From Iris pallida (lineage: Eukaryota; Streptophyta; Magnoliopsida; Asparagales; Iridaceae): a DNA stretch of 64,000 bases. Both the position numbers and the translations under genes were made by a program. The notes beneath the pieces are model-generated. The model did not search any database. It was not told where the DNA came from and was given only the letters and a program-made list of their open reading frames with translations. This document shows, in pieces, positions 41,031 to 54,000 of the stretch (position 1 is the stretch's first letter; each line of letters opens with the position of its first letter). The stretch spans positions 647,853-711,852 of the forward strand of contig JANAVB010006999.1 in the NCBI GenBank assembly GCA_029216955.1, in the 5' to 3' direction.

Positions 41031-44000
41031 ATGGTGACTCTGCTGGGGACGACTTTCTCTTCCGACGAGGAAGTGACAACTCAATGTGACGTTGCGTCTA
41101 TCGGAAAGACGCAGAAGACGCTGGTTGTAAAGGTCAACCAGACGGCTTACGAGGCGATGATCAACTCCAGGACCATCCCTCGTACTGTAACAACTTCTGC
41201 CACGAACAAAGTTCATCCAGTGTGGGTCCCCAAGACTGTTGCGCAGTCTAAAGCCTCTGCTCCTCAGCCTGCTGCGTACTCCACTGTCTCTGTTGCTGCC
41301 TCTGCTGCGCAGTCTGCTGCTACTGCCCATGCGCAGTATGTTTCTCCCCTTGACAGTGCACAAACCACTTCCTATGCTGCTCTGTCAAAGTGTAAGACTC
41401 CTCTTCCCTTGGCGCAGTTGGCTGCAACTCTGCCTGCACAATCCACAACTCCAGCAACCAGAGTGCAACTCAAACACTCTGGCATCAAAACTCCTGTTGC
41501 GCAAGCTGTTGACACTGTGGCCAGAATACCTTCTGCCAGAGTTACTCATGCGCAACCTGCCAGTGCACCAACAGCCACTCCAACTCCTGCACAAACTGCG
41601 CCAGCGCAGTCTAAGGGAGACAGCCCTTTGGCTAATCTCTCTTCTTCTCATAGCAAGAAAAAAAACTCTGCTCCTCTTCTCAAGCACTCTGTTGCTCCAG
41701 CGCAATCCACTGGGGGTAGTCTTTTGACTATCCTCCTCCTCTCCAGAACAAAGGAAAAGGCCCGTTTATCTTTTCTCAAACTTCCTCGTCCCACGACTTG
41801 GAAGACAACAGAGGGAAACGCTCTTTAGCTAACCTTTCTTCACAAAACAAAGGAAAAGGCCCTTTGGTCTTTTCTCAGTCTTCCTCGATTTTTACCGTAG
41901 AAGATCAATCTGAACGTGCCTCGGCACCAATCAGTACAAGAACTCTCTCCAACAAGGGTTCTTCTTCCCTCCTTGCCTAAGGGAAGTATACTGATCAGAG
42001 AGGTATTCTGCCTACTCCGGTAGCAGAATTTCAAGATCTCCCAACTCTCAAGATATCTTGTTCTAAACAGGGAAAATTGCTGGTGTCTCAGACAGAAATC
42101 CCTGGGGGTGAGTTTGCTGATCTAAGAAGTTACCTCAATTGACCAACTTCGGTGAAACGTAAACAGCCAATGCCGAAGACCAAAAAGCATCAGAAGCAAA
42201 CATCCAGGATCAAAAATCCTGACACCTATGCTAATGAAATGAGTACTTTCCTGTACACTCAGTGGAAAAAACATTTGAAGAATCGGAACCATGTTCCGAA
42301 TGTTGTCAAAGAATATATCCCTCAAACTTCTTCTCGTCCTGTCATTGTTCCCGATCTCCGAGAACACCTTAAGAAAAAATGGGACAACATCTCAACGCCT
42401 CCAGTGCAACCACTTGGACACCATTGTAATCACAAAGTGGTCATCAAGTGTTGTTGTCAGACAACAAGACGATCTGTCTTCGATCGTCTGAACTTTACAA
42501 ACTCTGAACCTATGTCAGAAGATGAAGACGAACTTTTGTACGCTTCCGTCAACATGACTTCCAGAGACACTGGGGGTAGGAAGTGCTCCAAGCACGGCAA
42601 GCCTCGCAAGCCAAGCCAGCGGTATTTGGATCTACTCCAAGAATCTTCTGATGGAGTATTCCAACATACCAGATCCCGAAGCCGAGACACAATCGGTCAA
42701 AAGAATCTTCGAGATCCGTCCGGTCATCTTCCTCTTTCTCACTCAGGAGATGATTCTTTCTCCGACTATGATGCATACAGTGAAAGTTCTGAACAGACAG
42801 TGTCTTCCGCTGTACCTAGAGAAGCGACAGCTTATGTTGTCACTGAAGATCCCGATGCTTCCAGTTCAGCTAGTCAAGAACAACGAATAGCTGCGCTAGA
42901 AGACAAGTTGAAGACCTTGGCCGAAATGGTTGCAAGTATGGATTCTATTATTGTGGCCCAACATACAGTATCATCGACTGTACCTGCTACAAATCCTGAA
43001 ATCATAGCATCGTCGGTGCCTGTCAATGCAGGGCTGGGGGTAGCATCTCCTCAATTACCTCCTGTGCAGATTCAACCGACACCCAGTCAGTCAGGTACTG
43101 GGGGTAGTGCCTACCACGCTGTTCCTCCCCCTAACACTGTGATTCAGCCTGCTCCTTCTACATCAGTAGAGGATGCCAATGAAGCTGGCAAGCTCTTGTG
43201 CACTCAATTCGAGGCCTTCAAAGAGAAGGACAACTTGCAGAGGTTGGGGATCAAGCAACCCTATCCAGTTGAATGGAAGGAAGTCCCATTTCCTCCAAAG
43301 TACAAAATCGCAACAATTTTGCTGTTTGATGGCAGCACTTCTCCTAGTCAGTTCATTAACCACTTTGAGGTAATGACTGTCCAACTTCAACCAAATGATG
43401 CTCTTCTTACCAGAGTATTCGTCGACTGTTTAGCCGGTATAGCATACGATTGGTATAGAAGCTTGTCCGATGGCTGTATCACCTCCTTCTCAGGTCTGAA
43501 ACAAATCTTCTTGGAACGATTCTATGAGGGGATCAATGACATGACCATGTCAGCCCTCAATAAAATCAAAAAAAGATATAATAAAACAGCTGAGAATTTT
43601 ATTGAAAGGTTCTGTCGAGAAGCTTTCAAAATGCCTCCTGGAACTCCGACCGCTGTGACCATAGACACCTGTAAGGCAAATCTTTTACCTATCATCAGCT
43701 TGTGGACGGGGTCAACTCAGTTCCAAGATTGGCCATCCTTCAATGTCAAAGCTAAAGCAGCTAAAGTTAGTGCTGACAAATTCAAGCAGCTAGGGGTACA
43801 CATGTCTAACCTCGACCGGGATGAACACCAGACATCGAGTGGTAGTAATCGCCAGAACAACCGCAAGGGGAAAAACTTTGAATATCAACTTAAAGAACAA
43901 AGAATCTCTGGCGGTCAACGTAGCTCCACCTACATCTGCTTCTACTCCTTCAGCACCTCTACCAAGGAAACCTCGTCCGAAAGTAGAGTACTCCTTTGAC

Positions 44001-44387
44001 GAAAATGATACCGTGAGCATCTTTGATTGCTTGATCAAAAGCAATAAGCTCCAGCTCCCAGACCCAAAGAAGCCTGATGAGGTTGGTAAGACTGATCATC
44101 CTAAATACTGTATCTATCACAGGTTCATTGGGCATCCCACTCGAGCATGTTATGTGCTCAAAGGCAAGATCCAAGAGCTAGTCAACGCTGGTGTTGTCAC
44201 TCTGCAGCAAGACGAGAAGACTGTTACCGCAAACATGGTCTCAGTTCAGTTCGGTAACTTCCCTCCGCAGATGGTACAACATGGTGTCATCCCTATACCC
44301 AAAACTACTCTTGAGATCGAGAATCTCCCTCCTCCACGAAGTAAAGGTCTCGTCCCCTTGTCTCTTGACAATGGCGAGATTATGTAG
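41031..44387 (+). pseudogene. gag: Tat-2 gag (frameshifted)
   Basis: Three frames are used in turn. 41031-41828 encodes the Ser/Ala-rich N-terminus, with many Ala-Gln dipeptides from GCGCAG. 42152-43999 encodes the disordered middle and the Retrotrans_gag core (RLGIKQPYPVEWK, WYRSLSDGC, FLERFYEG). 43821-44387 encodes the CCHC-like knuckle (YCIYHRFIGHPTRACYVLK). Frame changes occur near 41800-42150 and 43950. Order and motifs match Tat-1 gag. Confidence 0.8.
41032..41049 (+). other. Tat-2 primer-binding site (tRNA-Arg type)
   Basis: TGGTGACTCTGCTGGGGA differs by one base from the Tat-1 partial-copy site. The gag ATG (41031) overlaps its first base, so the site is translated as VTLLG. Confidence 0.75.
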
Positions 44388-47179
44388 ATTCATCCGGATT
44401 TGGCTTCGGAGTTCGAACTTCTCTCTTCCTCCAAGAAGAAAGAAGGCTCCAAGGGAAGACAAAGATTTGCAATATGGTGTCTTTTGACCCCATAGTTGAC
44501 GAGAAAATCCTGTTGGGCACCAGATCAGGGAAATCCTATCTAAAGGATTATCCCGAAGCTCAAGAAAATCCTGTTTCTTCTTCTGAGCCCGCTCCAGTGC
44601 AGCCTGCTTCTACTGAGGGCATCCCTGCTGTATCCTCAACGGTTGTAGAACCCATTCTCCCCAAACCGATGGTAGCTGACAAATACAAACAACAAGTCCA
44701 CTTCGATAAACCTTTGAAGAAGTCATCTCCTTCCGGACTTGAAAAGCCTTACAATTTTGATATCTTGGCTCAGTTAGCCAATACACCGGCCCGGCTGTCA
44801 ATCTTCGAGCTCTTGTGCCTCTCCAAAGAGACTAGGGAAACTCTGAGTGAATCTCTAATGCAGGCAGAAACATGTCTAACTCTTCTAAAGAAGCCGAAAG
44901 CAGAGCCAGTCTCTTGCCTCCATTGTCATAGTGTGTTGGAGTTAATTCCAAACATAACTTTCACATAGGATGACATGCTGATGGAAGACAATAGGCATGA
45001 CTGTCCTCTATACTATACAGGATATGTCGACTCGACAAAAGTCGATCGTATTCTGATAGATCCAGGGTCTGCCCTCAGCATCATGCCAAAGACAATGTTA
45101 GATGCACTGAAGATCCCAGTGCATAGTCTTTCCCGTACAATCACCACCATCCTTGGGTTCAATCAGGGAAGGAGTGAGCCTCTGGGTAAGATTCGCTTAA
45201 AACTCCAAATAGGCAATCTTCGCACAAAGGTGACCTTCTACATCATTGATAACCATGGTTGTTCTTATAATGCTCTGTTGGGAAGACCATTCCTGCATGA
45301 ACATAACATTATTCCTTCAACTCTCCATCAATGTTTCAAATATGTCGATAACAATGGAGAGGTTCAAAAGGAGGTTGCTGATCTCTATCCTTTCAAAGGC
45401 GTCGAAGCATACTACAATGATGCGCGTATGTACAAGGATGAATTCATGAAAGTAGTGCTGTCTCTGGACACTGAAGAAGAACAAGAAGTAGTACCTAATG
45501 ACACCCTCATCATACCGGTCAAAGGGCGTGTTTCTCGTCCTCAGTCCTCCAAACCATTGGCTATCCACTTGCCAGTCCAGAAGCAGCCAATTGATGATGG
45601 TCAGGATCAAAGGGAGCTCACCTCAACTGAGCCACTTGTTATTGACTTACGTCGTAACAAGAAAAAAAGGTAGCTCATCTCTTCTGAGCCACTCGTTATT
45701 GATTTATCTCATAACAAGGATAAAAGGGAGCTCACCTCCTCTGAGCCACTTGTTATCAACCTCCGTCGTAACAAGGCCAATCCTCCTCCACGTTCTTCTT
45801 CTCCCCCTCTTGTAATTAATCTGACAAAGCCTGCTAAGGCTAAAGGTCCTGCTGTAAATACAAATGTACAAATCAATGAAAAAGTATCTACTTTCCAGTA
45901 TACTGATGTCATGTATCATGCTAAGTGCTATTTGGATATGTTAGATAGCTTTCAGTCATTTACAATGGGAGTTGTACAATCTCTTCAAACAGAAGTGTTA
46001 CTCGAACATCCCAATGATTCATATCGTATTGTTCCCGCTCGAAAGAAAGGCGAGAGTCCAATACTTTTTAGTAAAGGATCGGAACAACAATTCAGCTATA
46101 CGGATGATAGCAAAAGTAACGATACGAGGCATCTTCAACTCCGTCGTTACAGTCAACAATCAAAAGACATCATCCGAAAGATGGGTTATGACTTCAAGAG
46201 TGGCCTCAACTACGGTAAAGGTAGAAGGACTCCTATCCGTACGGCTGTGCCGAAAGGAAAGTCAGAGATGTATTATAGCAGGATCAAAAGAGGTCTCGGA
46301 TATTCTTCTCCTCCAGTATTATCTCCAGCAGCCTCTGAATCCGATAGTGAAGAGCGCTCTAACTCTTCTGATTCCAGATCATGGGATTCTGACACCAGCA
46401 TCGGTCAAGTTCATCGATTGACTTTATCTTCTAACATGGTCTCCGTTGAACTTCCAGAAGGCTATGACGAGTATGTTAAAGAAAATCCCGAAACAGATCC
46501 TTAGGCTCAACGAATGGACACCCAATGGGAACTCTGATTTGAACAAAGAGAACCTCCTACTGAAGATCAGTTGGTTCAAATTGATGTAGGAGAAAGCGGG
46601 TCACCTCGTCCAATATTCATCAGCAAGAACCTCTTCGAGGCAGATAAGCAAGAATTAATTCTTCTTATTCAAGAATACATTGACGTCCTTGCCTGGAGCT
46701 ATGAAGACATGCCAGGTCTAGATCCCAAAGTTGCTACTCACAAATTGAATATTCTGCCAAATGCAAAACTGGTCAAACAGCAACAACGGTGCTTCAAGCC
46801 AGAAATGATGGACGCAATCGACGATGAAGTCAAGAAGCTCATCGCTTGTGGCTTTATTCGAGAAGAGCAGCATCCTGATTGGGTAGCCAATGTCGTCCCA
46901 GTTCTAAAAAAAACCGACAAGGTTCGAGTTTGCATCGACTTACGGGATCTTAATAAAGTATGTCCAAAAAATAAATTTTCTTTCCCCATTACGGATGTCA
47001 TGATTGACAACACCTGTGGGTTCGAAAGAATATCTTTTATGGATGGATTCTTCGAATACAATCAGATTCGGATGAATCCTGAAGATGAAAAACATACTTC
47101 TTTCCGCACTCCTCGCGGAGTCTACTGCTATACTGTAATGCCATTTGGTCTCAAGAATGTTGGTGCAACATACCAATAA
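44388..47179 (+). pseudogene. pol: Tat-2 protease, linker and RT N-terminus (nonsense-mutated)
   Basis: From 44474 one frame runs to 47179 with stops at about 44969, 45671, 46502 and 47177. Protease is at about 45050-45090 (ILIDPGSALSIMP). The linker at 45615-45820 has four SEPLVIDLRRNK-type repeats, different from the Tat-1 linker repeats. A G-patch-like segment follows (MGYDFKSGLNYGKGRR, RGLGY). RT starts at about 46860 (RVCIDLRDLN, MPFGLKNVGATYQ). Confidence 0.8.
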
Positions 47180-49880
47180 GCCATGTGTACCATCTTTCGA
47201 GATCATCTGTGCCAGACTGTCGAATGCTACGTCGACGATATTGCTGTTAAAAGTCGTCTAAAGGAAGATCACATCCAAGACTTGAGAACTATCTTCAACC
47301 TCATGCGCCAACATCAACTCAAATCCCACCAAGTCATTCTTGGGTGTCTCTAGTGGCAAATTTCTCGGCTTCGTCATTACCTCTAAGGGTATACACGTGG
47401 ATCCCGAGAAGATCAAAGCCATTCAAGAGATGCGTCCTCCACGTAACCTAAAAGAGCTACGAGGATTCCAAGGTCGACTTGCGTACATCAGGAGATTCAT
47501 TTCGAATCTGTCTGGACGCTGCAGACCATTTACTCAACTAATGAAGAAGGGTGTATCTTTCGTTTGGACTAAAGAATGTCAACGAGCATTTGACGACATA
47601 AAGCGATATCTCATGAATCTACCAGTCTTGGTGCCACCAATCTCTGGCATATCGTTCTTAATGTATGTCCGTGCTATGGACCATTCATTGGGTGCTTTAC
47701 TTGCCCAAAAGAACAAAGAAGGTCACGAACAAGCCATCTATTATCTCAGTCGTACTATGATTGGTGCTGAACATCGTTATAGTCCGGTCGAAAAAGAATG
47801 CCTAGCTCTTATGTTTGCGGTTCAAAAGACTCGGCATTTTATCATCGGCCAAACTATTCATGTCATATCCCGAGTTAACCCTCTTCGAGTATTGATGAAG
47901 AAGCCTAGCACACTTAATTCTCGGTTGGCTACATGGGCCATTCTGCTAGCCCAATATGACATAGTATATGTTCCTCAAAAATCTGTCAAAGGTCAAGTAC
48001 TGGCGAATTTCTTAGTAGCTCATCCTATTCTAGAGACATCCAAACTCTATGATAAAATTCCAGACGAGACATTGGAATCTAATACAACCTCCGAAGAATT
48101 TTCTACTTGGCGCCTATTCTTTGATGGTGCATCCAGGATTGGACCCAATGGTGCCATTGTCGCAGGAGTTGGAGTTGTTCTTGTTTCTCCAGACGGGTCA
48201 GCTATTCAAAGAGCATATTCCTTAGATGAGCCTTGCTTCAACAACATGGCAGAATACAATGCTCTACTCATTGGCCTTCAGCTAGCTAAACAACTAGACA
48301 TCGAGTATCTTGAAGTCTATGGTGACTCCAAGCTGGTTGTTAACCAAGTTAGAGAAACCTATGAAGTCCGCCATCAAGATCTACTGCCTTACTTTGAAGC
48401 GACAATCAACATGGCTACATCATTCAAAGCCTTCTTCATCGAATATGTCCGTCGAGCTTGCAATACTGAAGCAGACGCTTTAGCCAATCTTGTAGCTATT
48501 TTAGCCATCCCTATCAAAAGACAGCAGGTGGTGGTTATCTCTAATCGAGAATTGTTCTGTATTGAAAACAAATGTAATATTGAGTTCAGCAATTTTACGG
48601 AAGCCAATATTATCAGTGAAGATTGGAGAGCTTCCTTCATTGACTTCGTAGTTCATGACATACTCCCTAAAGATCCTAAGGAAGCTACGAGTATTCGTCG
48701 GTGGTCTCTCCGATTCTATTACAATCAGAACACCAAAACTCTTTACCGGTGGACTTATGACGGCCTACTCTTGCGCTGTCTTGCTGGTGACGAAGCGAAG
48801 CAAGTATTACGTAAAGCTCACGACGGTGTCTGCGGAGCACATCAGCCCGGTCCTAAACTACAGGATCGTATCCGACGCATGGGTTACTATTGGCCCTCTA
48901 TGGTATCTGATGCCATCGAATATGCAAGGAAATGTCGAGCTTGTCAAATCCACGCAGATTTCATTCATCAACCTTCAGAATTTTTTCATCCGACTGCTGC
49001 TTTCTGGCCTTTTGAAGCTTGGGGCATGGACATCATAGGTCCCATCAATCCTCATTCTTCTAGGGGACATCGGTTCATACTGGCAATAACCGACTACTTC
49101 TCCAAATGGGCTGAAGCTATACCATTGGCTGAAGTCAAGACCAGCAGCGTCATCAACTTCGTCAAACACCATGTCATCTATAGATTTGGTGTACCTCGAC
49201 GAATCATCCATGACAACGGACCTCAATTCATTAGCCAAAAGTTCACAAGGTTCTGTGACGATCACCGTATTGACAATGTCGCTTTGACAGCCTACAATCC
49301 TGCTGCTAATGGCTTAGCTGAAGCTTTCAACAAGACTATCATCAAGCTCCTCAAGAAGTTTGTGTCTACTAACAAAAGAAACTAGAGTGAAAAGCTTGGA
49401 GAATGTCTTTGGGCCTACCGTACTACGGTCCGCAACCCTGCAGGCTGTACACCCTCTTCTTTAGTGTACGACTGTGAAGCAGTTCTACCCCTGGAACTTC
49501 AAATTTTGTCTTTGAGGATTGCTATCGCCAATGAGCTCACTACAGAGAACAATGATCGTCTCCCACTTCAAGAATTGGAGGCGCTCGATGAGAAGCGGTT
49601 AATGGCTCAACAGCATATTGAGCTATACCAAGCCCGCATCTCAAAGACTTTCAACCGCAAAGTTAAGGTCAGAGCCTTTCAGAAAGGAGAGCTCGTTCTA
49701 ACCGTCAGACGTTCTATGACTATGACTCACATGAGCAAAGGCAAGTTTGATGCAAAGTGGGAAGGGCCATATATTGTGAGCAAAGTCTTCTCAAATGGAG
49801 CTTATCAACTCACAGAGCTAGACGGTCGAGTTGCAATGATGCCTATCAATGGCAAGTTCCTCAAAAAGTATTATGTATAA
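47180..49880 (+). pseudogene. pol: Tat-2 RT C-terminus, two RNase H domains and integrase
   Basis: RT continues in the earlier frame through YVDDIAV (about 47228), then a deletion near 47325 shifts to the frame 47340-49385. This encodes RNase H (LLYLSRTM-type motifs, VLANFLVAH), the archaeal-type RNase H (WRLFFDGASRIGPNG, EVYGDSKLVVNQV) and integrase with intact D, D and E (GLAEAFNKT). A Trp codon became TAG at 49383-49385; the C-terminus continues at 49464-49880 and ends FLKKYYV as in Tat-1. Confidence 0.8.
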
Positions 49881-49965
49881 ATATAAAAAGACATTGCTTG
49901 TAATCATCAGACAAGTTCATAAATAAAATTCAATTTTATTTTATCATGAATGATAGTACATAATA

Positions 49966-50289
49966 TCAAGGAAGGTCACTATCATCCTTCTCAAAATTGG
50001 GATGCGGACCATTGCCGTCTTGCCCAAAAATATGATCAGCAAAAGAGCCGAGAACACTCTTGCTGGAACCCACTAGGAACTTGCAAGCAGCCATCCTCAT
50101 GGCCTCTTCTTCTTCAGTTTTCCCTGGTTCAAGAAGGAAGTCCAAGATGTCCTTTGGCGGCTTGGGTGCAGACGAACCTTCGCCCGCTGTTATCTACTTT
50201 GGCTTGGCCGGCTCAACTGGACGTTTCTCAGTACCCACTTCAACCTTCTGGGCAATCTCAGCCTTCTTAGATGCATCTCCAGTCGACAT
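49966..50289 (-). pseudogene. Small antisense ORF of Tat-2, one nonsense codon
   Basis: Read on the minus strand from ATG 50289, the frame gives MSTGDASKKAEIAQK and, after an in-frame TAG at 50196-50194, a hydrophilic C-terminus (DILDFLLEPGKTEEEEAMRM) to TGA at 49968-49966; 107 residues in all. I recognise no family. Support comes from the TATA box 45-55 nt upstream and the repeat array behind it. I see no counterpart in Tat-1. It ends about 85 bp from the convergent integrase stop. Confidence 0.45.
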
Positions 50290-50335
50290 CTTTATATTGA
50301 AAAGTGAAAGTGACCATCCCATCTGATTTTCTGTT

Positions 50336-50344
50336 CTATTTATA
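50336..50344 (-). promoter_or_regulatory. TATA box for the small antisense ORF
   Basis: On the minus strand TATAAATAG lies about 47 nt before ATG 50289, giving a leader of about 20 nt. The hairpin-repeat array starts directly upstream. Confidence 0.55.
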
Positions 50345-50381
50345 GACAGAAATTCGTACGACAACGAAGCGACACATGCAT

Positions 50382-50725
50382 CTGACGGTTCACCCGTTCA
50401 TCATATTCATCTGACGGCTCGTCCGTTCATTAAATTCATTTGACGGTTCATCCGTTCATCATATCCATTGGACGGTTCGCCCGTTCATCATATTCATTCA
50501 TCCGATGGTTCGTCCGTTCATTACATCCATCTGACGGTTCGTCCGTTCATTACATCTATCTGACGGTTCACCCGTTCATTCCATTCATCTGACGGTCCAC
50601 CCGTTCATTTAATTCGTTTGACGGTCCATCCGTTCATTCTGACAATTCATTTCGTTCACACATTCCGACAATTCATTTCGTTCACATATTTTGACGAATC
50701 ATCCATTTCGTTCATATCAGCAACT
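50382..50725. repeat. GACGG...CCGT hairpin minisatellite
   Basis: Nine good and two or three degenerate units of about 29-31 bp. Each contains ACGGTTCACCCGT or a variant, that is ACGG and CCGT arms around five bases, followed by TCATYNNATTCAT. The arms and spacing are kept while the loop varies. It lies just upstream of the antisense TATA box. Units are too diverged and closely packed for a CRISPR array. Confidence 0.75.
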
Positions 50726-51016
50726 TGTCATCTTTGATTAAGTTGTCTATTGAAATAATGATATTCAATAAATTATATTTGCCATGTCCACATTACCTCT
50801 GAGCAGATATAATTGAATATAATTATTTTCCAAAATCAAGAAATATATTATGTCCTGCACCTCTGAATATATTTTCTATTGCTATTATTTATATATGAAT
50901 ACGATATGCAATAAATAATAGAGCCACCAAGAAAATGTCTTTTTATTGATTGATCGAAATTGAAAGACATTACAACATTACATATCACAAAAAAATTGAA
51001 GATACAAAAGTCTTTC

Positions 51017-54000
51017 TCATTCTGCTGGTGGAGTCATTAAGCTTGTCATTTGTTGTTTTAAAGATTGCAGCCGCTCCTCACGAGATTCCATCACCCGCTT
51101 CCTAGCTTCCTCCATTCCAGACTTATCGTCGAAAGATGGCATGGTTACTATTCTGCGAGAGATTTCATCTTGATGAGTTGAGACATACTCATCTCTCTCC
51201 TGAGTCAGAGCATTCAGTTGTTGAACTGCAGCCTGGTGTTGTGTGACCTCGTCCTCCAGAGCAAGCTGAACAAGTCTCAGCTCTTCTTTAAGACGGGCAG
51301 ATTCTGATTGCAGCTCAGCAACTTTTCTCTCCTTCTCGTCAGCAACAGATGCTACTGTTTCCACTTTGGAATTATACTCAGCAGATTTTGTAGAGAAAGT
51401 GTCCAAAAGAACTTGAAGGTCAACCTTCGCAACTGTGACTTCTTATGACATCTTCTCGAATTCAGCTTGTACCAAGAGCTCCATCTCTCCCCTATTCAGC
51501 TCTTTGTAAATTTTAACCGATGCCTCCAGCTCATCTAGTACATGTTTAAGAAAAACAGCCTGAGCTTCGTCGCCTTGATGACGGATGGCATTGATCAAAT
51601 AGGAGGTTGGACCTCTGACGGTAGAAAAACTAGCATCTTCTTTCTCTATCACCCTATCTACTAAGGGTTTCAAAGAATTAAAGAAAAGGTTGCTGAAGGA
51701 GCTGATGATAAATCGGTTAGTAGCCAGAGCACCCGGAGTAGCAGCTACTCCCATAGACGTCGAAGCAGCAGCAGGTGTCTGTGAAGATAAACGTTCATCT
51801 TCTTCCCTGTGAGTAGAGGGCTCTTTAGATAGAGGAGCCATCGTAGAGCTAGCTGCTCCTCCCAGATGTTCTTCTGCAAAATCAAATGAACCTTATCATT
51901 GATTGTTGTTGTCATTAGCAACTAATTGAAAAAGATCAAATGCAATCTTACCATGACTTGCCCCAGTAACAAGTCTTTCATCTGTTGGCACAGATTCCAA
52001 TCTAACAGAAGTAGCCTCAGACATTACTGCATGGCTACTTCCGACCTTAGAACCACCCGAAAAATGTCGGCTACCACTAGCAATAGCCGTTATTGGCACT
52101 ATGTCTGTGCATACGGGAGGAACTGGAGAAGATTCAAGTTCTGCATGGATAAAAATATAGATGTCAGCTATTTGAATCTATAAAAAGAAGGTAAATAAAA
52201 TCATTTAATACCTTTTGGATCAGCAGGAGTAGTTTCAACATGTACTACTTCTACACCTGTATTCTTTTTCGGAGACACGTGCACCTGAACATCCTCTTCA
52301 GGATTTAGCGTGTCATCTACGGCTTCGGGAGACATATGGACATCAGTGCCCTCTTTTGGATTTAATGTATCATCAACACCTTCTGTTGATGTATCTTCAT
52401 TGCTTATACTATCTTCTGGAGCTTCCTCGCTGGCAGTTGCGGCGGCGGCTTGATCGACATCATCCTGCAGACCGAAGTCGCAATCATTTAGAGCTTCAAT
52501 CATTAAACGATCTTCTTCTTTACGGAGTGTTCCTGGTGTAACAGGAAGCTTGGTAGTTTCCACCGCAAGAGAAGGAGATCGTAAAACTTCATCATCCCTC
52601 TGCTCAGCCGCATCCCTCTTCTCAGCTGCATCCCTCTGCTCAATTTCATCCCTCTGCTCAGCCTCATCCCTCTACTCAACTTCGTCTCTCTGCTCTGGAG
52701 TAGGAGTCTCATGTCTAGGCTCGGGGGCAGGTGTAGGGGATGACATGGTGATTCCAGCAACAGCACTGGCCACCACCGAGGACAAGATTTGTCTTGGAGG
52801 AGTGATCACCCTCTTTCTTCTTCTGGAGGCCAGTTTCTTTCTATGAAGAGGTCTCTCTGGACTCTCCACATCTACTACATCGACCTGCCTTGGAAGAGAG
52901 GTCGGCGTAGTCACTTATTCTCTTTGGGTCGACTCGGCCAGTTGCCGAGACTGTGACCTGGTGGTGACCTTCTCTGATGGATCTAGGATAAGTTTCTTCT
53001 TTGCAGTCGGAGAAGAAGGTTCATTAATCCTTCTCTTTCTCTTCTTGGTTGGAGATTTGACCACTTTCAAGGAAACTCGCAGTGGTTCATTGACCTCCTC
53101 AGGGAAGTTAGCTTCCCTTGAGGCTTCCAACGGATTATCCACTGGCTCATGCTGCTCGTCATTTTCTGGAGCTAGCATAACAGTTGCTCCCTTCTTCAAA
53201 CGTGTCACCGTCGCGAAGCTATCTACAAGGCTGAAGCTTTCGGCGAATGTATTCGCTGCTGTGTAAAAAAGTAAATATGTGTATAACATTCGGGGGCCGT
53301 AATCACTCTTGGTCGGCATCGAGAACACTGTCCTTGTGTCTCGGGCGTTATAATAAGCCCAGGCCCTGGCGCCATCTATCAGATAACCCTTTCCTTGCAT
53401 ACAAGTTATAGCATTGCCTACGTGGAACTGGTCATAGCCGAATTGACGAGCAAAGCGGCTAGGTAGATATGGTTCTAAGAAACATTCATCTTCGAATCTA
53501 TAAACCAAGTGCGACGGCCTAATCGTCCTCAGCCAATCAAATGCTGTCCGACCCAACAGCTGCCTCCCAAGATCAACTAGATTTATTGACATATGTTCAT
53601 AGCCGGTTGGAGGGATAACACAGTAGAAATTCTACCCCTTCCCAAGGTTCAAAGCACGCCTACAATCTTTCAGACTAGTGTATATCCATTTGCTTCGAGA
53701 GAATCTCCGTAAATAGCTACCGCCGACTGCTCCCATGTCAGGGTTCATTAATGACGGATGGTGCAGAAGTAACCATCCGAATAAATAAGTGTAGGACAGT
53801 TCCAGCCGAAGGAAGTTCCCCTTTTCGCCCTTCCATTTGAGCATAGATTCAACATAAAGACGAAGACCTGCGTTCACTCTACAGGTCATCGCCGACAGCA
53901 GATCCATCTGGTAGCCAAAGACTAACCGGACAGCAGCAAAGAGCACGCCACGGTGGAAGCGATATACGACACTCGCTCCGGGTATGATGAAGCGTCGGAG

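Noticed and set aside
50382..50725. Possible CRISPR array
   Set aside because: Units vary in sequence, there are no unique spacers of constant length, and the context is a plant retrotransposon.
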